From Thauera sp. (GTDB lineage Bacteria > Pseudomonadota > Gammaproteobacteria > Burkholderiales > Rhodocyclaceae): a stretch of 64,000 bases of DNA. Of the stretch, positions 1-7,607 are shown piece by piece. Position numbers and translations under genes: made by a program. The stretch lies in assembly GCA_024235615.1 (NCBI GenBank), contig JACKMB010000003.1:1-64000 (forward strand), written 5' to 3'. The notes below the pieces were generated by a model. The model made no database searches, had not been told where the DNA came from, and was given only the letters and a program-made list of their open reading frames with translations. Position 1 is the first letter of the stretch, and every line of letters begins with the position of its first letter.

Positions 1-174
1 GCCTATCATGACGAGGACGGCGACGGCGAGCTCGACCGCCGCTTCGGCATGTTTCCGACCGAAGGCTACGGCTTGTCCAACGACCCGACCGTCTCCGGCC
101 CTCCGGCCTTCGAGGACAGCGCCTTCGACGTAGGGGCCGATCCGGCCTCCATCAGCATCGCCATCCGATACTGA
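1..174 (+). CDS. DUF2141 family protein, C-terminal fragment
   Basis: The frame is open from the window edge to TGA at 172-174 and gives 57 residues, so the 5' part lies outside the window. The visible sequence contains an AYHDEDGDGELD stretch, then a GxxPTEGYGLSND stretch, FEDSAFDV and a final SISIAIRY. This order (acidic NGKLD-like turn, EGYGFSN, FEDA.F, hydrophobic strand ending in Tyr) matches the C-terminus of DUF2141 proteins. Those are small, usually secreted beta-sandwich proteins of unknown role. A 10-bp hairpin follows the stop. Function cannot be deduced. Confidence 0.7.
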   Translation, partial: AYHDEDGDGELDRRFGMFPTEGYGLSNDPTVSGPPAFEDSAFDVGADPASISIAIRY

Positions 175-181
175 GCCTGCA

Positions 182-215
182 CGCCGCGGCCCTGGGCCTT
201 CACCCGGCCGCGGCG
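182..215 (+). terminator. GC-rich hairpin after the DUF2141 gene
   Basis: A perfect 10-bp stem (CGCCGCGGCC at 182-191 with GGCCGCGGCG at 206-215) has a 14-nt loop and starts 8 nt after the stop codon. No T tract follows, so it is either a weak intrinsic terminator or a 3'-end stabilising hairpin. Confidence 0.4.
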
Positions 216-225
216 CAAATCTCCG

Positions 226-254
226 CGGACACACCCCGACACGGGCGTTACAAT
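226..254 (+). promoter_or_regulatory. putative sigma70 promoter of aroG
   Basis: CGGACA (226-231) lies 17 bp from TACAAT (249-254). The -10 box matches consensus at 5 of 6 positions and the -35 at 4 of 6. Transcription would start near 261, leaving a leader of about 30 nt with GGAG at 278-281 before the aroG ATG. Confidence 0.5.
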
Positions 255-290
255 TGCAGGCTTTCAAGGCAGCAACCGGAGTCGCCTGCA

Positions 291-1367
291 ATGCCCACCC
301 AGACCGAAAACCTCAACGTCCTCGCCTTCGACCACATGCCCTCGCCGGACGAGGTGAAGGCGCGTGTGCCGCTGACCGAGCGTGCCGCAGCCGCGGTGAT
401 CGCCGGGCGCAAGGCGGTGATGGACATTCTCGACCGCAAGGATCCGCGCGTGTTCGTGGTGGTCGGGCCGTGCTCGATCCATGACCCGGTGGCCGGGCTG
501 GACTATGCGCGGCGGCTGAAGGCGCTCGCCGACGAGGTCTCCGACGTGCTGCTGCTGGTGATGCGGGTGTATTTCGAGAAGCCGCGCACCTCGACCGGCT
601 GGAAGGGCTACATCAACGACCCCTTCATGGACGACTCCTTCCGCATCGACGTCGGCATGGAGCGCGCGCGCAAGTTCCTCCTCGACGTGTGCGAGCTCGG
701 CCTGCCCACCGCCACCGAGGCGCTCGACCCGATCGCGCCGCAGTACTACGGCGACCTCATCGCCTGGACCGCGATCGGCGCGCGCACCTCCGAATCGCAG
801 ACCCACCGTGAGATGGCCTCGGGCCTGTCGACGCCGGTCGGCTTCAAGAACGCCACCGACGGCGATCTCGAGGTGGCGATCAACGCGATCCTCTCGGCGG
901 GCAGCCCGCACAGCTTCCTCGGCATCAACAGTCAGGGCCAGTCGGCGGTCACGCGCACCCGCGGCAACCGCTACGGCCACGTGGTGCTGCGCGGCGGCGG
1001 CGGCCGTCCCAACTACGACACCGTGTCGGTGTCGCTGGCCGAGCAGGCGCTCGCGAAGGCCAGGCTGGCGAAGAACATCGTGGTCGACTGCTCGCATGCC
1101 AACTCGTGGAAGAAGCCCGAGTACCAGCCGCTGGTGATGAAGGACGTCATGCACCAGATCCGCGAGGGCAACCAGTCGATCGTCGGCCTGATGATCGAGA
1201 GCAACCTCGAGGCCGGCAACCAGCCGATCCCCGCCGACCTGTCGCAGCTCAAGTACGGCTGCTCGGTCACCGACGCCTGCGTCGACTGGGCGACCACCGA
1301 GGACATGATCCGAAAGTCGGCCGCCGTGCTGCGCGAGGTGCTGCCCAAGCAGGAGCGGCGCGCATGA
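291..1367 (+). CDS. aroG: 3-deoxy-7-phosphoheptulonate (DAHP) synthase, class I
   Basis: Condenses phosphoenolpyruvate with erythrose 4-phosphate, the first step of the shikimate pathway in the cytosol. The 358-residue length is typical of AroG/AroF/AroH enzymes. Visible signatures are GPCSIHD (59-65, holding metal-ligand Cys61), MRVYFEKPRTSTGWKG (91-106, the PEP-binding RxxxEKPR-T block), the DCSHANS histidine, the MIESNLEAGNQ glutamate and the SVTDACVDW aspartate, so all four metal ligands of the E. coli enzyme are present. ATG 291 follows GGAG at 278-281. The stop overlaps the serB start (ATGA), implying translational coupling of aromatic and serine synthesis genes. Which aromatic amino acid inhibits the enzyme cannot be read from the sequence. 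Confidence 0.96.
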   Translation: MPTQTENLNVLAFDHMPSPDEVKARVPLTERAAAAVIAGRKAVMDILDRKDPRVFVVVGPCSIHDPVAGLDYARRLKALADEVSDVLLLVMRVYFEKPRTSTGWKGYINDPFMDDSFRIDVGMERARKFLLDVCELGLPTATEALDPIAPQYYGDLIAWTAIGARTSESQTHREMASGLSTPVGFKNATDGDLEVAINAILSAGSPHSFLGINSQGQSAVTRTRGNRYGHVVLRGGGGRPNYDTVSVSLAEQALAKARLAKNIVVDCSHANSWKKPEYQPLVMKDVMHQIREGNQSIVGLMIESNLEAGNQPIPADLSQLKYGCSVTDACVDWATTEDMIRKSAAVLREVLPKQERRA

Positions 1368-2206
1368 ACCTGGTCGTGCTGGCCGAGGACGTCGACAGCG
1401 TCGCGCTCAAGAACGTCGCCAAGGTCACCGAGGCGAACGCGATCGAGCAGATCACCACGCGCTCCTTCCGCCTCGTCGGCGCGAAGCCTGCCGAAGGCCT
1501 GGTGGCGGCGTGCACGGCCGGCGGGCTCGATCACGTTTGGCTCCCCGAAGGTCGCCAGCTGAGCGACTTCGGGCTCTTCGTCACCGACATGGACTCGACG
1601 CTGATCAACATCGAGTGCATCGACGAGATCGCCGACATGCAGGGCCTCAAGGGCGAGGTCGCGGCGATCACCGAAGCGGCGATGCAGGGCGAGATCGATT
1701 TCCGCGAGTCGCTGACGCGGCGCGTGGCACTGCTCGCCGGCCTGCCCGAGAGCGCGCTCGCCGAGGTCTTCGATCACCGCCTGCAGCTCAACCCGGGGGC
1801 CGAACGCCTGCTGCAGGGCCTGCAGCGCGCGGGCATCCGGACGATGCTGGTGTCGGGCGGCTTCACCTACTTCACCGAACGGCTCAAGTCGCGGCTCGGC
1901 TTCGACCATGCGTGGGCGAACGAGCTCGAGGTGTATGACGGCAAGCTCACCGGCAAGGTGATCGGCGACATCGTGGACGGCGAGGCCAAGGCCGCGCACC
2001 TCGAGCGCACGCGCGACGAGCTCGGCCTCAAGCCCGAGCAGGTGATCGCCGCCGGCGACGGCGCCAACGACATCCCCATGCTGCGCGCCGCCGGCTTCGG
2101 CGTCGCCTTCCACGCCAAGCCCGTACTGCGCGACGTCGCCCACTGCTGCCTCGACCACACCGGGCTCGACGGCATCCTCGACCTGTTCGGCCCGAGCGGC
2201 GCGTAA
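1364..2206 (+). CDS. serB: Phosphoserine phosphatase
   Basis: Hydrolyses O-phosphoserine to serine, the last step of serine synthesis. It is a HAD-family enzyme of 280 residues. DMDST (75-79) supplies the nucleophile and acid/base aspartates, SGGF is motif II with its Ser, and GDGANDIPM is motif III/IV. The N-terminal 70 residues form the short ACT-like domain seen in SerB rather than the longer tandem version. The ATG at 1364 was chosen because it overlaps the aroG stop by 4 bp and restores the standard length; the longer open frame upstream runs inside aroG. The gene is followed by a REP-like repeat array and a convergent ABC ATPase gene. Confidence 0.95.
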   Translation: MNLVVLAEDVDSVALKNVAKVTEANAIEQITTRSFRLVGAKPAEGLVAACTAGGLDHVWLPEGRQLSDFGLFVTDMDSTLINIECIDEIADMQGLKGEVAAITEAAMQGEIDFRESLTRRVALLAGLPESALAEVFDHRLQLNPGAERLLQGLQRAGIRTMLVSGGFTYFTERLKSRLGFDHAWANELEVYDGKLTGKVIGDIVDGEAKAAHLERTRDELGLKPEQVIAAGDGANDIPMLRAAGFGVAFHAKPVLRDVAHCCLDHTGLDGILDLFGPSGA

Positions 2207-2249
2207 GCAGCGCTCCACGTTTCCATCCGCACTTAGGCGGCGCCCCACC

Positions 2250-2591
2250 TTCCCATCCGCGCCTTCCGGCGCTCCTGCGCCGAGGAGATGGTCGGCGCCC
2301 CGGAAGGCGCAAACACGGGCAGCAGCATCGTCGGCCACGACGGACGCCGCACCCCGTGCTCCCCCGCTACCCCCCTGCAGGAGCGCCGGAAGACGCGAAT
2401 GGGGCCGTCCGGCGCCGTCGTTCGCGTCGAATGCAGCGCCACCCTCTTCGCGGCTGCCGCCGCTTCGAAGACATGGCGATTACCGGGCCGCCGCCCTGTA
2501 GGAGCGCCGGAAGGCGCGAATGGGGCCGTCCGGCGCCGTCGTTCGCGTCGAATGCCGCAATGCCCTCTTCGCGGCTGCCGCCGCTCCTACA
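2250..2591. repeat. REP-like inverted doublets, array A
   Basis: Fills the space between convergent serB and the ABC ATPase. There are two complete doublets (2376-2466 and 2497-2591). Each has a left arm like TGTAGGAGCGCCGGAAGGCG and a right arm ending in GCTCCTACA, around a nearly identical spacer that contains GGGGCCGTCCGGCG. Degenerate half copies lie at about 2252-2281 and 2292-2312. The arms are inverted relative to each other, so each doublet can fold into a long hairpin. The ABC ATPase stop codon lies inside the last arm. No open frame here looks like a gene. Confidence 0.85.
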
Positions 2592-3309
2592 GCGGGGCGA
2601 CCGCGCTCTCCGCCTCGCTCAAGCGCCCTGCCTCCATCCTCAGCACGCGGCTGCAGCGGCGGGCGAGCGACTCATCGTGGGTGACCAGGATCAGCGTGGT
2701 GCCCTGCTCGCGGTTGAGCGCGAACATCAGCTCGATGATCGCCCTGCCCGTCTCGGCATCCAGGTTGCCGGTGGGCTCGTCGGCGAGCAGCACCCGCGGG
2801 TCGGGCGCGAAGGCGCGCGCGAGCGCGACCCGCTGCTGCTCACCGCCCGACAGATGCTTGGGATAATGCGTGAGCCGACTGCCCAGCCCCACGCGCTGCA
2901 GCCACTGCGTGGCGATCGCGCGCGCGTCGTCCACGCCGGCGAGCTCCAGCGGCAGCATCACGTTCTCCAGCGCGGTGAGCGCCGGCAGCAGCTGGAAGGA
3001 CTGGAACACGAAGCCGATCGCCTCTCCGCGCAGCGCCGCACGCGCGTCCTCGTCGAGCGCGAAGAGGTCGCGCCCCTGCACCCGCACCGTGCCGCGCGCG
3101 GGAACGTCCAGCCCGGCGAGCAATCCCAGCAGGGTCGATTTGCCGGAGCCGGACGCGCCGACGATCGCCACCGACTCGCCTGCGCCCACGGCAAAGCGGA
3201 TGTCCTGCAGAATCTGCAGCTCGCCCTGGCCGTCGGCCAGCGTGACCTGCTTGCACAGGTCATCGACCTCGATGACCGGATTGGAGAGCTCGATGCCCTT
3301 GCGTTTCAT
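2587..3309 (-). CDS. ABC transporter ATP-binding protein, YbbA/LolD type
   Basis: A 240-residue ATPase that would energise an FtsX-type permease. Walker A is GASGSGKST (51-59), the Q-loop is in FVFQSFQLLP, the signature is LSGGEQQR, and Walker B VLLADEPTGNLD is followed by the H-loop THD. The PTGNLD sequence and the size place it in the LolD/YbbA/MacB group. In many proteobacteria ybbA sits divergent from tesA and next to a ybbP permease; the tesA neighbour is here, but the window holds no adjacent permease. The start is one of two consecutive ATG codons (3312 or 3309) behind GAAGGG, so the gene overlaps tesA by 17-20 bp in head-to-head orientation. Its TAG stop falls inside a REP-like arm. 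Confidence 0.87.
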   Translation of the reverse strand: MKRKGIELSNPVIEVDDLCKQVTLADGQGELQILQDIRFAVGAGESVAIVGASGSGKSTLLGLLAGLDVPARGTVRVQGRDLFALDEDARAALRGEAIGFVFQSFQLLPALTALENVMLPLELAGVDDARAIATQWLQRVGLGSRLTHYPKHLSGGEQQRVALARAFAPDPRVLLADEPTGNLDAETGRAIIELMFALNREQGTTLILVTHDESLARRCSRVLRMEAGRLSEAESAVAPL

Positions 3310-3928
3310 CATTCCCTTCGTCTTCCTGTTCTTCTTTTCCGCCCTCGCCCGCGCCGACACGATCCTCGTCTGGGGCGACAGCCTGTCGGCCGGCTACGGC
3401 CTGGATCAGGGCCAGGAGTGGCCCGCCTTGTTGCAGACGCGTCTGCAGGCCGAAGGGTTCCGCCATGTCGTCGTCAACGCGAGTGTATCCGGTGAGACCT
3501 CGTCGGGTGGCCGCACCCGACTGCCCGCCGCGCTCGCCGAACATTCCCCCAGGCTGGTGATCCTGGAGCTCGGCGCCAACGATGGCCTGCGCGGCCTCAA
3601 GCCGCAACTGCTCGCGGACAACCTGGGCGCGATGATCGACGCCGCGCACGAGGCAGGCGCACGCGTGCTGCTCGTGGGCATGCGCATGCCGCCCAACTAC
3701 GGCCCGGCCTACACGCGGCGCTTCGCCGAGGTCTTCGCCGACGTGGCGGAGGCGAAGAAGGTGCCGCTCGTGCCCTTCCTGCTGGACGGCTTCGCCGACC
3801 GGCCCGAGCTCTTCCTGCCCGACGGCATCCACCCCACCGCCGAGGCGCAGCCGCGCATCGTCGACACCGTATGGGCCGGCCTGCACCCGCTGCTGGCCAG
3901 CGAAGGAAAGAAGTCGGCGCGCAGATGA
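3293..3928 (+). CDS. tesA: Periplasmic arylesterase / acyl-CoA thioesterase I
   Basis: SGNH-family hydrolase with thioesterase, esterase and lysophospholipase activity in the periplasm. The 211 residues start with a signal peptide (basic MPLR, a strongly hydrophobic run, then SALARA before ADTI). GDSLSAGYG (block I, nucleophile Ser30), the block II Gly (SGETSSGG), GANDG (block III Asn) and DGIHP (block V Asp and His) complete the catalytic set. ATG 3293 follows GGAGAG at 3283-3288. The 5' end overlaps the start region of the divergent ABC ATPase gene. REP-like array B follows the stop. Confidence 0.93.
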   Translation: MPLRFIIPFVFLFFFSALARADTILVWGDSLSAGYGLDQGQEWPALLQTRLQAEGFRHVVVNASVSGETSSGGRTRLPAALAEHSPRLVILELGANDGLRGLKPQLLADNLGAMIDAAHEAGARVLLVGMRMPPNYGPAYTRRFAEVFADVAEAKKVPLVPFLLDGFADRPELFLPDGIHPTAEAQPRIVDTVWAGLHPLLASEGKKSARR

Positions 3929-3944
3929 AGCGCGCACCGCGTCT

Positions 3945-4388
3945 TGTAGCCGGCAGGCGCGAATTCGGCGGCGAGGGTCGGCACGCGCGTCGATTACGGG
4001 ACCGCCCGTTCGCGGCTGCCGCCGCTCCTACAGGGGGTCCGGGATGCGCGGCGGTTTCTGTAGGAGCGCCGGCAGGCGCGAATGTGGCGGCGAGGGTCGG
4101 CACGCGCGTCGATCGCGGGACCGCTCGTTCGCGGCTGCCGCCGCTCCTACAGGGGGCCGGGACGGGCGGCGGTTTCCGTAGGAGCGCCGGCAGGCGCGAA
4201 TTCGGCGGCGAGGGTCGGCACGCGCGTCGATTAGGGGACCGCCCGTTCGCGGCTGCCGCCGCTCCTACAGGGGGTCCGGGATGCGCGGTGGTTTCTGTAG
4301 GAGCGCCGGCAGGCGCGAATGCGGCGGCGAGGATCGGCACGCGCGTCGATCGCGGGACCGCCCGTTCGCGGCTGCCGCCGCTCCTACA
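3945..4388. repeat. REP-like inverted doublets, array B (four units)
   Basis: Four doublets begin at 3945, 4059, 4177 and 4296, a period of 114-119 bp, and end at 4032, 4151, 4269 and 4388. Left arms read TGTAGGAGCGCCGGCAGGCG (the first lacks part of it), and right arms end GCCGCCGCTCCTACA. The spacers share GAGGGTCGGCACGCGCGTCG with few changes, and linkers of about 27 bp (GGGGGTCCGGGATGCGCGG type) separate the units. The 465 bp between tesA and selD hold only this array. Confidence 0.9.
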
Positions 4389-4394
4389 GGGGCA

Positions 4395-5435
4395 TCAGTC
4401 GACGACGACGCGGGCGGGCCCCGAGCGCATCTCGCCGATGATCGTCCCGGCCTCGCCCTGTTCGGCGCGCACCGCAGCCTGCACGGCCTCGACGGCCTCC
4501 GGCGCGCAGGCGATGAGCAGGCCGCCCGAGGTCTGCGGATCGGTGACGAGCTTGCGCTGCCACTCCGGCCCATCCGCCGCCAGTTCCACGCTCGCCCCAT
4601 AGCTCGCCCAGTTGCGCGTCGATGCGCCCGTGGCGACGCCGTCCTGAACCAGGGCGCGCGCCTCCTCGATCACCGGCAGTGCATCGAACCGCACCGCTCC
4701 GGTCAGCGACGCGCCGCGGCACATCTCGAGCAGGTGGCCGGCGAGGCCGAAGCCGGTGACGTCGGTGACCGCGTGCACGCCCTCGATGTCGGCGAGCCTG
4801 GCGCCGACGCGATTGAGCGTGGTGGTCCAGCGGATCATCTGCGCATAGCCATCCTCCGACAGCCGGCCCTTCTTGAGGCCCGCCGAAAGGATGCCGATGC
4901 CGAGCGGCTTGGTCAGGATCAGCACGTCGCCCGACTTGGCACCCGCGTTGGTGCGCACCCGGGCCGGGTCGACCACGCCGAGCCCGACCAGGCCGTAGAT
5001 CGGCTCGAGCACGTCGATCGAGTGACCGCCTGCGATCGGGATGCCCGCGTCGCGGCAGACCTCGGCGCCGCCCTTGAGGATCTCGCCGATGACCTCCGGC
5101 GGCAGCTTGTCGAGCGGCATGCCGACGATCGCCAGCGCCAGGATGGGCTGGGCGCCCATCGCATAGACGTCGGAGAGCGCGTTGGTGGCGGCGATGCGGC
5201 CGAAGTCGCGCGGGTTGTCGACGATCGGGGTGAAGAAGTCGGTGGTGGCGACGATGGCCTGGCGATCGTTGAGCTTGTACACCGCGGCGTCGTCGGCGGT
5301 GTCGGTTCCTACCAGCAACTCGGGCGGGACAAGGCCGGCCGGCATGGTCGCGAGCAGCTCGGAGAGCACGGCGGGGGCGATTTTGCAGCCGCAGCCGCCG
5401 CCGTGGGAGAATTCGGTCAGTTTGATTTCGTTCAT
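4395..5435 (-). CDS. selD: Selenide, water dikinase (selenophosphate synthase)
   Basis: Makes selenophosphate from selenide and ATP, the selenium donor for selenouridine and selenocysteine. It has 346 residues, the usual length. The N-terminal HGGGCGCK (11-18) carries Cys15 and Lys18, equivalent to the catalytic Cys/Lys of E. coli SelD, so this is the Cys rather than the selenocysteine form. The AIRS-type ATP-binding features (DTADDAAVY, TTDFFTP, GHSID, TDVTGFGLAGHL) follow, and the C-terminus holds TDPQTSGGLL. ATG 5435 was chosen because it puts the glycine-rich motif at the expected place; the longer frame upstream overlaps the divergent mnmH. Pairing with mnmH shows use in tRNA selenation; no selA, selB or tRNA-Sec is in view. 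Confidence 0.96.
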   Translation of the reverse strand: MNEIKLTEFSHGGGCGCKIAPAVLSELLATMPAGLVPPELLVGTDTADDAAVYKLNDRQAIVATTDFFTPIVDNPRDFGRIAATNALSDVYAMGAQPILALAIVGMPLDKLPPEVIGEILKGGAEVCRDAGIPIAGGHSIDVLEPIYGLVGLGVVDPARVRTNAGAKSGDVLILTKPLGIGILSAGLKKGRLSEDGYAQMIRWTTTLNRVGARLADIEGVHAVTDVTGFGLAGHLLEMCRGASLTGAVRFDALPVIEEARALVQDGVATGASTRNWASYGASVELAADGPEWQRKLVTDPQTSGGLLIACAPEAVEAVQAAVRAEQGEAGTIIGEMRSGPARVVVD

Positions 5436-5455
5436 GTTTCCGAGGGAGAAAGCGA

Positions 5456-5480
5456 CGCGCGGCGCAAGAAGCGCCGCGCG
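5456..5480. promoter_or_regulatory. Perfect hairpin in the selD/mnmH divergent spacer
   Basis: CGCGCGGCGC (5456-5465) and GCGCCGCGCG (5471-5480) pair perfectly around the 5-nt loop AAGAA. The hairpin occupies nearly half of the 58-bp spacer and would sit in the leader of either transcript, 13 nt before the mnmH ATG. mnmH shows no clear Shine-Dalgarno sequence, so the hairpin may influence its initiation; this is inference. Confidence 0.45.
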
Positions 5481-5493
5481 GCGTATCAACACT

Positions 5494-6546
5494 ATGCAAA
5501 AAGGCGTCGCGACCGTAGCACAGCTGTCCGGCTTTGACGAGATCATCGACGCGCGCACGCCCGCCGAGTTCGCCGAGGACCACATCCCCGGCGCGATCAA
5601 CCTGCCGGTGCTCGACAACGACGAGCGCATCGTCGTCGGCACCCTGTACAAGCAGCAGTCCGCCTTCGACGCCCGCCGTCTCGGCGGCGCGCTGGTCGCC
5701 GCCAACATCTCGCGCCACATGCTCGCCATGCTGCAGGACAAGCCCAAGAACTGGCGCCCGCTGATCTACTGCTGGCGTGGCGGCCAGCGCAGCGGCTCGT
5801 TCACCACCTGGCTGCGCATGGTGGGCTGGGACGCCTGCCAGCTCGAGGGCGGCTACAAGGCCTTCCGCCACCACGTCATCGCCGAGATCGAGCGCATCGT
5901 GCCCACGCTCACGCTGCGCATCGTCTGCGGTCCCACCGGCAGCGCCAAGACGCGCGTGCTCGAGGCGCTCGCGGCGCAGGGCGCGCAGGTGCTCGACCTG
6001 GAGGACCTCGCCGCGCACAAGGGCTCGGTGCTGGGCGCCCTGCCCGACCGCCCGCAGCCGGCGCAGAAGCGCTTCGAGACCTTGCTGTGGGACCGCCTGC
6101 GTCGCCTCGATCCTGCACGTCCGGTGTATGTCGAGGCCGAGAGCCGCAAGATCGGCCTCGTCTTCGTGCCCGAGCCGCTGATCCTGGCGATGCGGCGCGC
6201 ACGCTGCGTCCTCATCGATGCGACACGCGAGGCACGGCTGGCCTTCCTGGTGCGCGACTACGCCTATCTCGGCGACGACGTTGGCGCGCTGCAGGACAAG
6301 CTCCACCGCCTGCGCGAACACCAGAGCCGCGAGACGCTAGAGCGCTGGAAGTCGCTCGCCGCCGCCCACGCCCTGCCCGAGCTCTTCGCCGAGCTGATCG
6401 ACCAGCACTACGACCCGCTCTACCATCGCTCGCAGAATCACAACTATGTGAACTATGGCGACGCACTGCGGGTGGCCAGCGCGGACCTCGGCGAGGCCGG
6501 GGTGCGCGAACTCGCAGCGCGCATCCTGGCAGAGGGGGCGGGGTAA
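5494..6546 (+). CDS. mnmH: tRNA 2-selenouridine synthase
   Basis: Converts 2-thiouridine at the wobble position of some tRNAs to 2-selenouridine using selenophosphate from the divergent selD. The 350 residues comprise an N-terminal rhodanese domain (about 10-125) with active-site Cys93 in CWRGGQRS and a C-terminal P-loop domain beginning GPTGSAKT (146-153). DARTPAEF near residue 19 is the usual rhodanese entry motif. ATG 5494 gives the family length; upstream codons in the same frame lie inside selD. No good ribosome-binding sequence precedes the ATG, which instead follows a strong hairpin. Also known as selU or ybbB. Confidence 0.95.
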   Translation: MQKGVATVAQLSGFDEIIDARTPAEFAEDHIPGAINLPVLDNDERIVVGTLYKQQSAFDARRLGGALVAANISRHMLAMLQDKPKNWRPLIYCWRGGQRSGSFTTWLRMVGWDACQLEGGYKAFRHHVIAEIERIVPTLTLRIVCGPTGSAKTRVLEALAAQGAQVLDLEDLAAHKGSVLGALPDRPQPAQKRFETLLWDRLRRLDPARPVYVEAESRKIGLVFVPEPLILAMRRARCVLIDATREARLAFLVRDYAYLGDDVGALQDKLHRLREHQSRETLERWKSLAAAHALPELFAELIDQHYDPLYHRSQNHNYVNYGDALRVASADLGEAGVRELAARILAEGAG

Positions 6547-6655
6547 GGCTTTGCCGAGGCCGACAACGCCGCCTCCACCAAGTTCACAACCGTGCCTGGC
6601 CGGGCAGGAACCCCGCGAGGCGCGAATGCAGCGGTGAAGAGGCGTCAGGCCGAGG

Positions 6656-7240
6656 CTAGATCAGGCTCGGCAGGCGTCCCGGTACTGCGCTGCGGGACGC
6701 GCACAGGCGCTGGATCATGGCCGGACGCCCGACCTCGCCCTGCTCGAAGGCGACGACGCTCCAGCCCTCGGGCAGGCAGGCCAGAAGCTCGCACGGCCGC
6801 AGCAGGAAGTCGGGGTTCGAAGGCTTGCCGAAGCGCTCGTTGCCGAGCATGAAGGTCTCGTAGATCAGCAGCCCGCCCGGACGCACCAGCTCGAAAAGCT
6901 CGGCGAAGCGCGGCCGGTAAAGATAGTTGGCGACCACCACCGCGTCGAACTGCTGGCCGCCGAGCGGCCAGTCCGGGCCTTCGAGATCGAGCACCCGCGT
7001 CTCGACCCCGGCGACTCCCTGCATCGTCGCGAGCGCCGCGGCGTCGCGGTCCACCGCCATCACCTTGCAGCCGCGCCCCGCGAGCCAGCGCGCATGCCGC
7101 CCGCCGCCCGCGGCGAGGTCGAGCACGCGCGCACCCTCCGGCAACAACGCGGCAAAGCGCCGCACCCACTCCGAAGGGGCACTGCCGCCGGGATGGGCGG
7201 CGGCGCCAAGGCGAGGGTCGGGGGAGTGCTTGAAGGGCAT
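6656..7240 (-). CDS. Class I SAM-dependent methyltransferase
   Basis: 194 residues. The Rossmann SAM-binding motif I is VLDLAAGGGRHARWL (about 39-53), followed by the acidic end of strand 2 (VMAVDRD), the motif IV-like FDAVVVANYLYRP, and GGLLIYETFM. The layout resembles the TehB/UbiE-like small methyltransferases found as singletons in betaproteobacteria; the NYLYRP segment is typical of that group, but the substrate is unknown. ATG 7240 is preceded on the minus strand by AAGGAA. A degenerate REP half copy lies downstream at about 6604-6626. Confidence 0.8.
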   Translation of the reverse strand: MPFKHSPDPRLGAAAHPGGSAPSEWVRRFAALLPEGARVLDLAAGGGRHARWLAGRGCKVMAVDRDAAALATMQGVAGVETRVLDLEGPDWPLGGQQFDAVVVANYLYRPRFAELFELVRPGGLLIYETFMLGNERFGKPSNPDFLLRPCELLACLPEGWSVVAFEQGEVGRPAMIQRLCASRSAVPGRLPSLI

Positions 7241-7607
7241 TCGTATTCCTTGGGATGGGTTATGCGGCCGGCCGGATTTCGACACGGTCACGATTTCGCC
7301 GCAGATCGACCGCAGCGCCGCGGGAACAGAGCGGCTCCCGGGGCGACTCATGGGCGCGGTCGAACCGGCGGATGCCGAGGCCGTCATTCTAGCGGTGCGG
7401 AGGGCTCGACACGGGGCGTCCGCAGAAGCGGCCCCGCCCGCACGAGGGAGTGCGCGTTCGCCGGCAGGCACGCTCCCATGGCGCCTTCATGCCAGTTGCC
7501 GGCGATCCGGCGCGTCACCACCTACCCGCGGCGGGTTCTGTGCTATACAAGGCAGGTCCGACAGCCAGGAAAACCGTGCGGCCTGCGCGATCGCCGCCAC
7601 TGACGAG
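7241..7607. other. Non-coding divergent region
   Basis: The 367 bp between the divergent methyltransferase and histidine kinase genes show no convincing gene. Open frames here are extensions of the flanking genes or shadows. The only structured part is the putative promoter and inverted repeat at 7524-7549. Confidence 0.6.
7524..7549 (+). promoter_or_regulatory. Extended -10 and inverted repeat upstream of the histidine kinase
   Basis: TGC-TATACA (7541-7549) is an extended -10 element. It is preceded by ACCCGCGGCGGGT (7524-7536), a perfect 6-1-6 inverted repeat placed where a -35 region or an operator would sit. No good -35 hexamer is present. Transcription would start near 7556. Confidence 0.35.

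Noticed and set aside
3945..4388. CRISPR-like spacing in the REP arrays
   Set aside because: Repeats are inverted pairs, and the sequence between them is itself conserved rather than unique.
7550..7607. Possible riboswitch in the leader of the histidine kinase
   Set aside because: Short GC-rich pairing is possible, but no conserved core of a known riboswitch class could be recognised.
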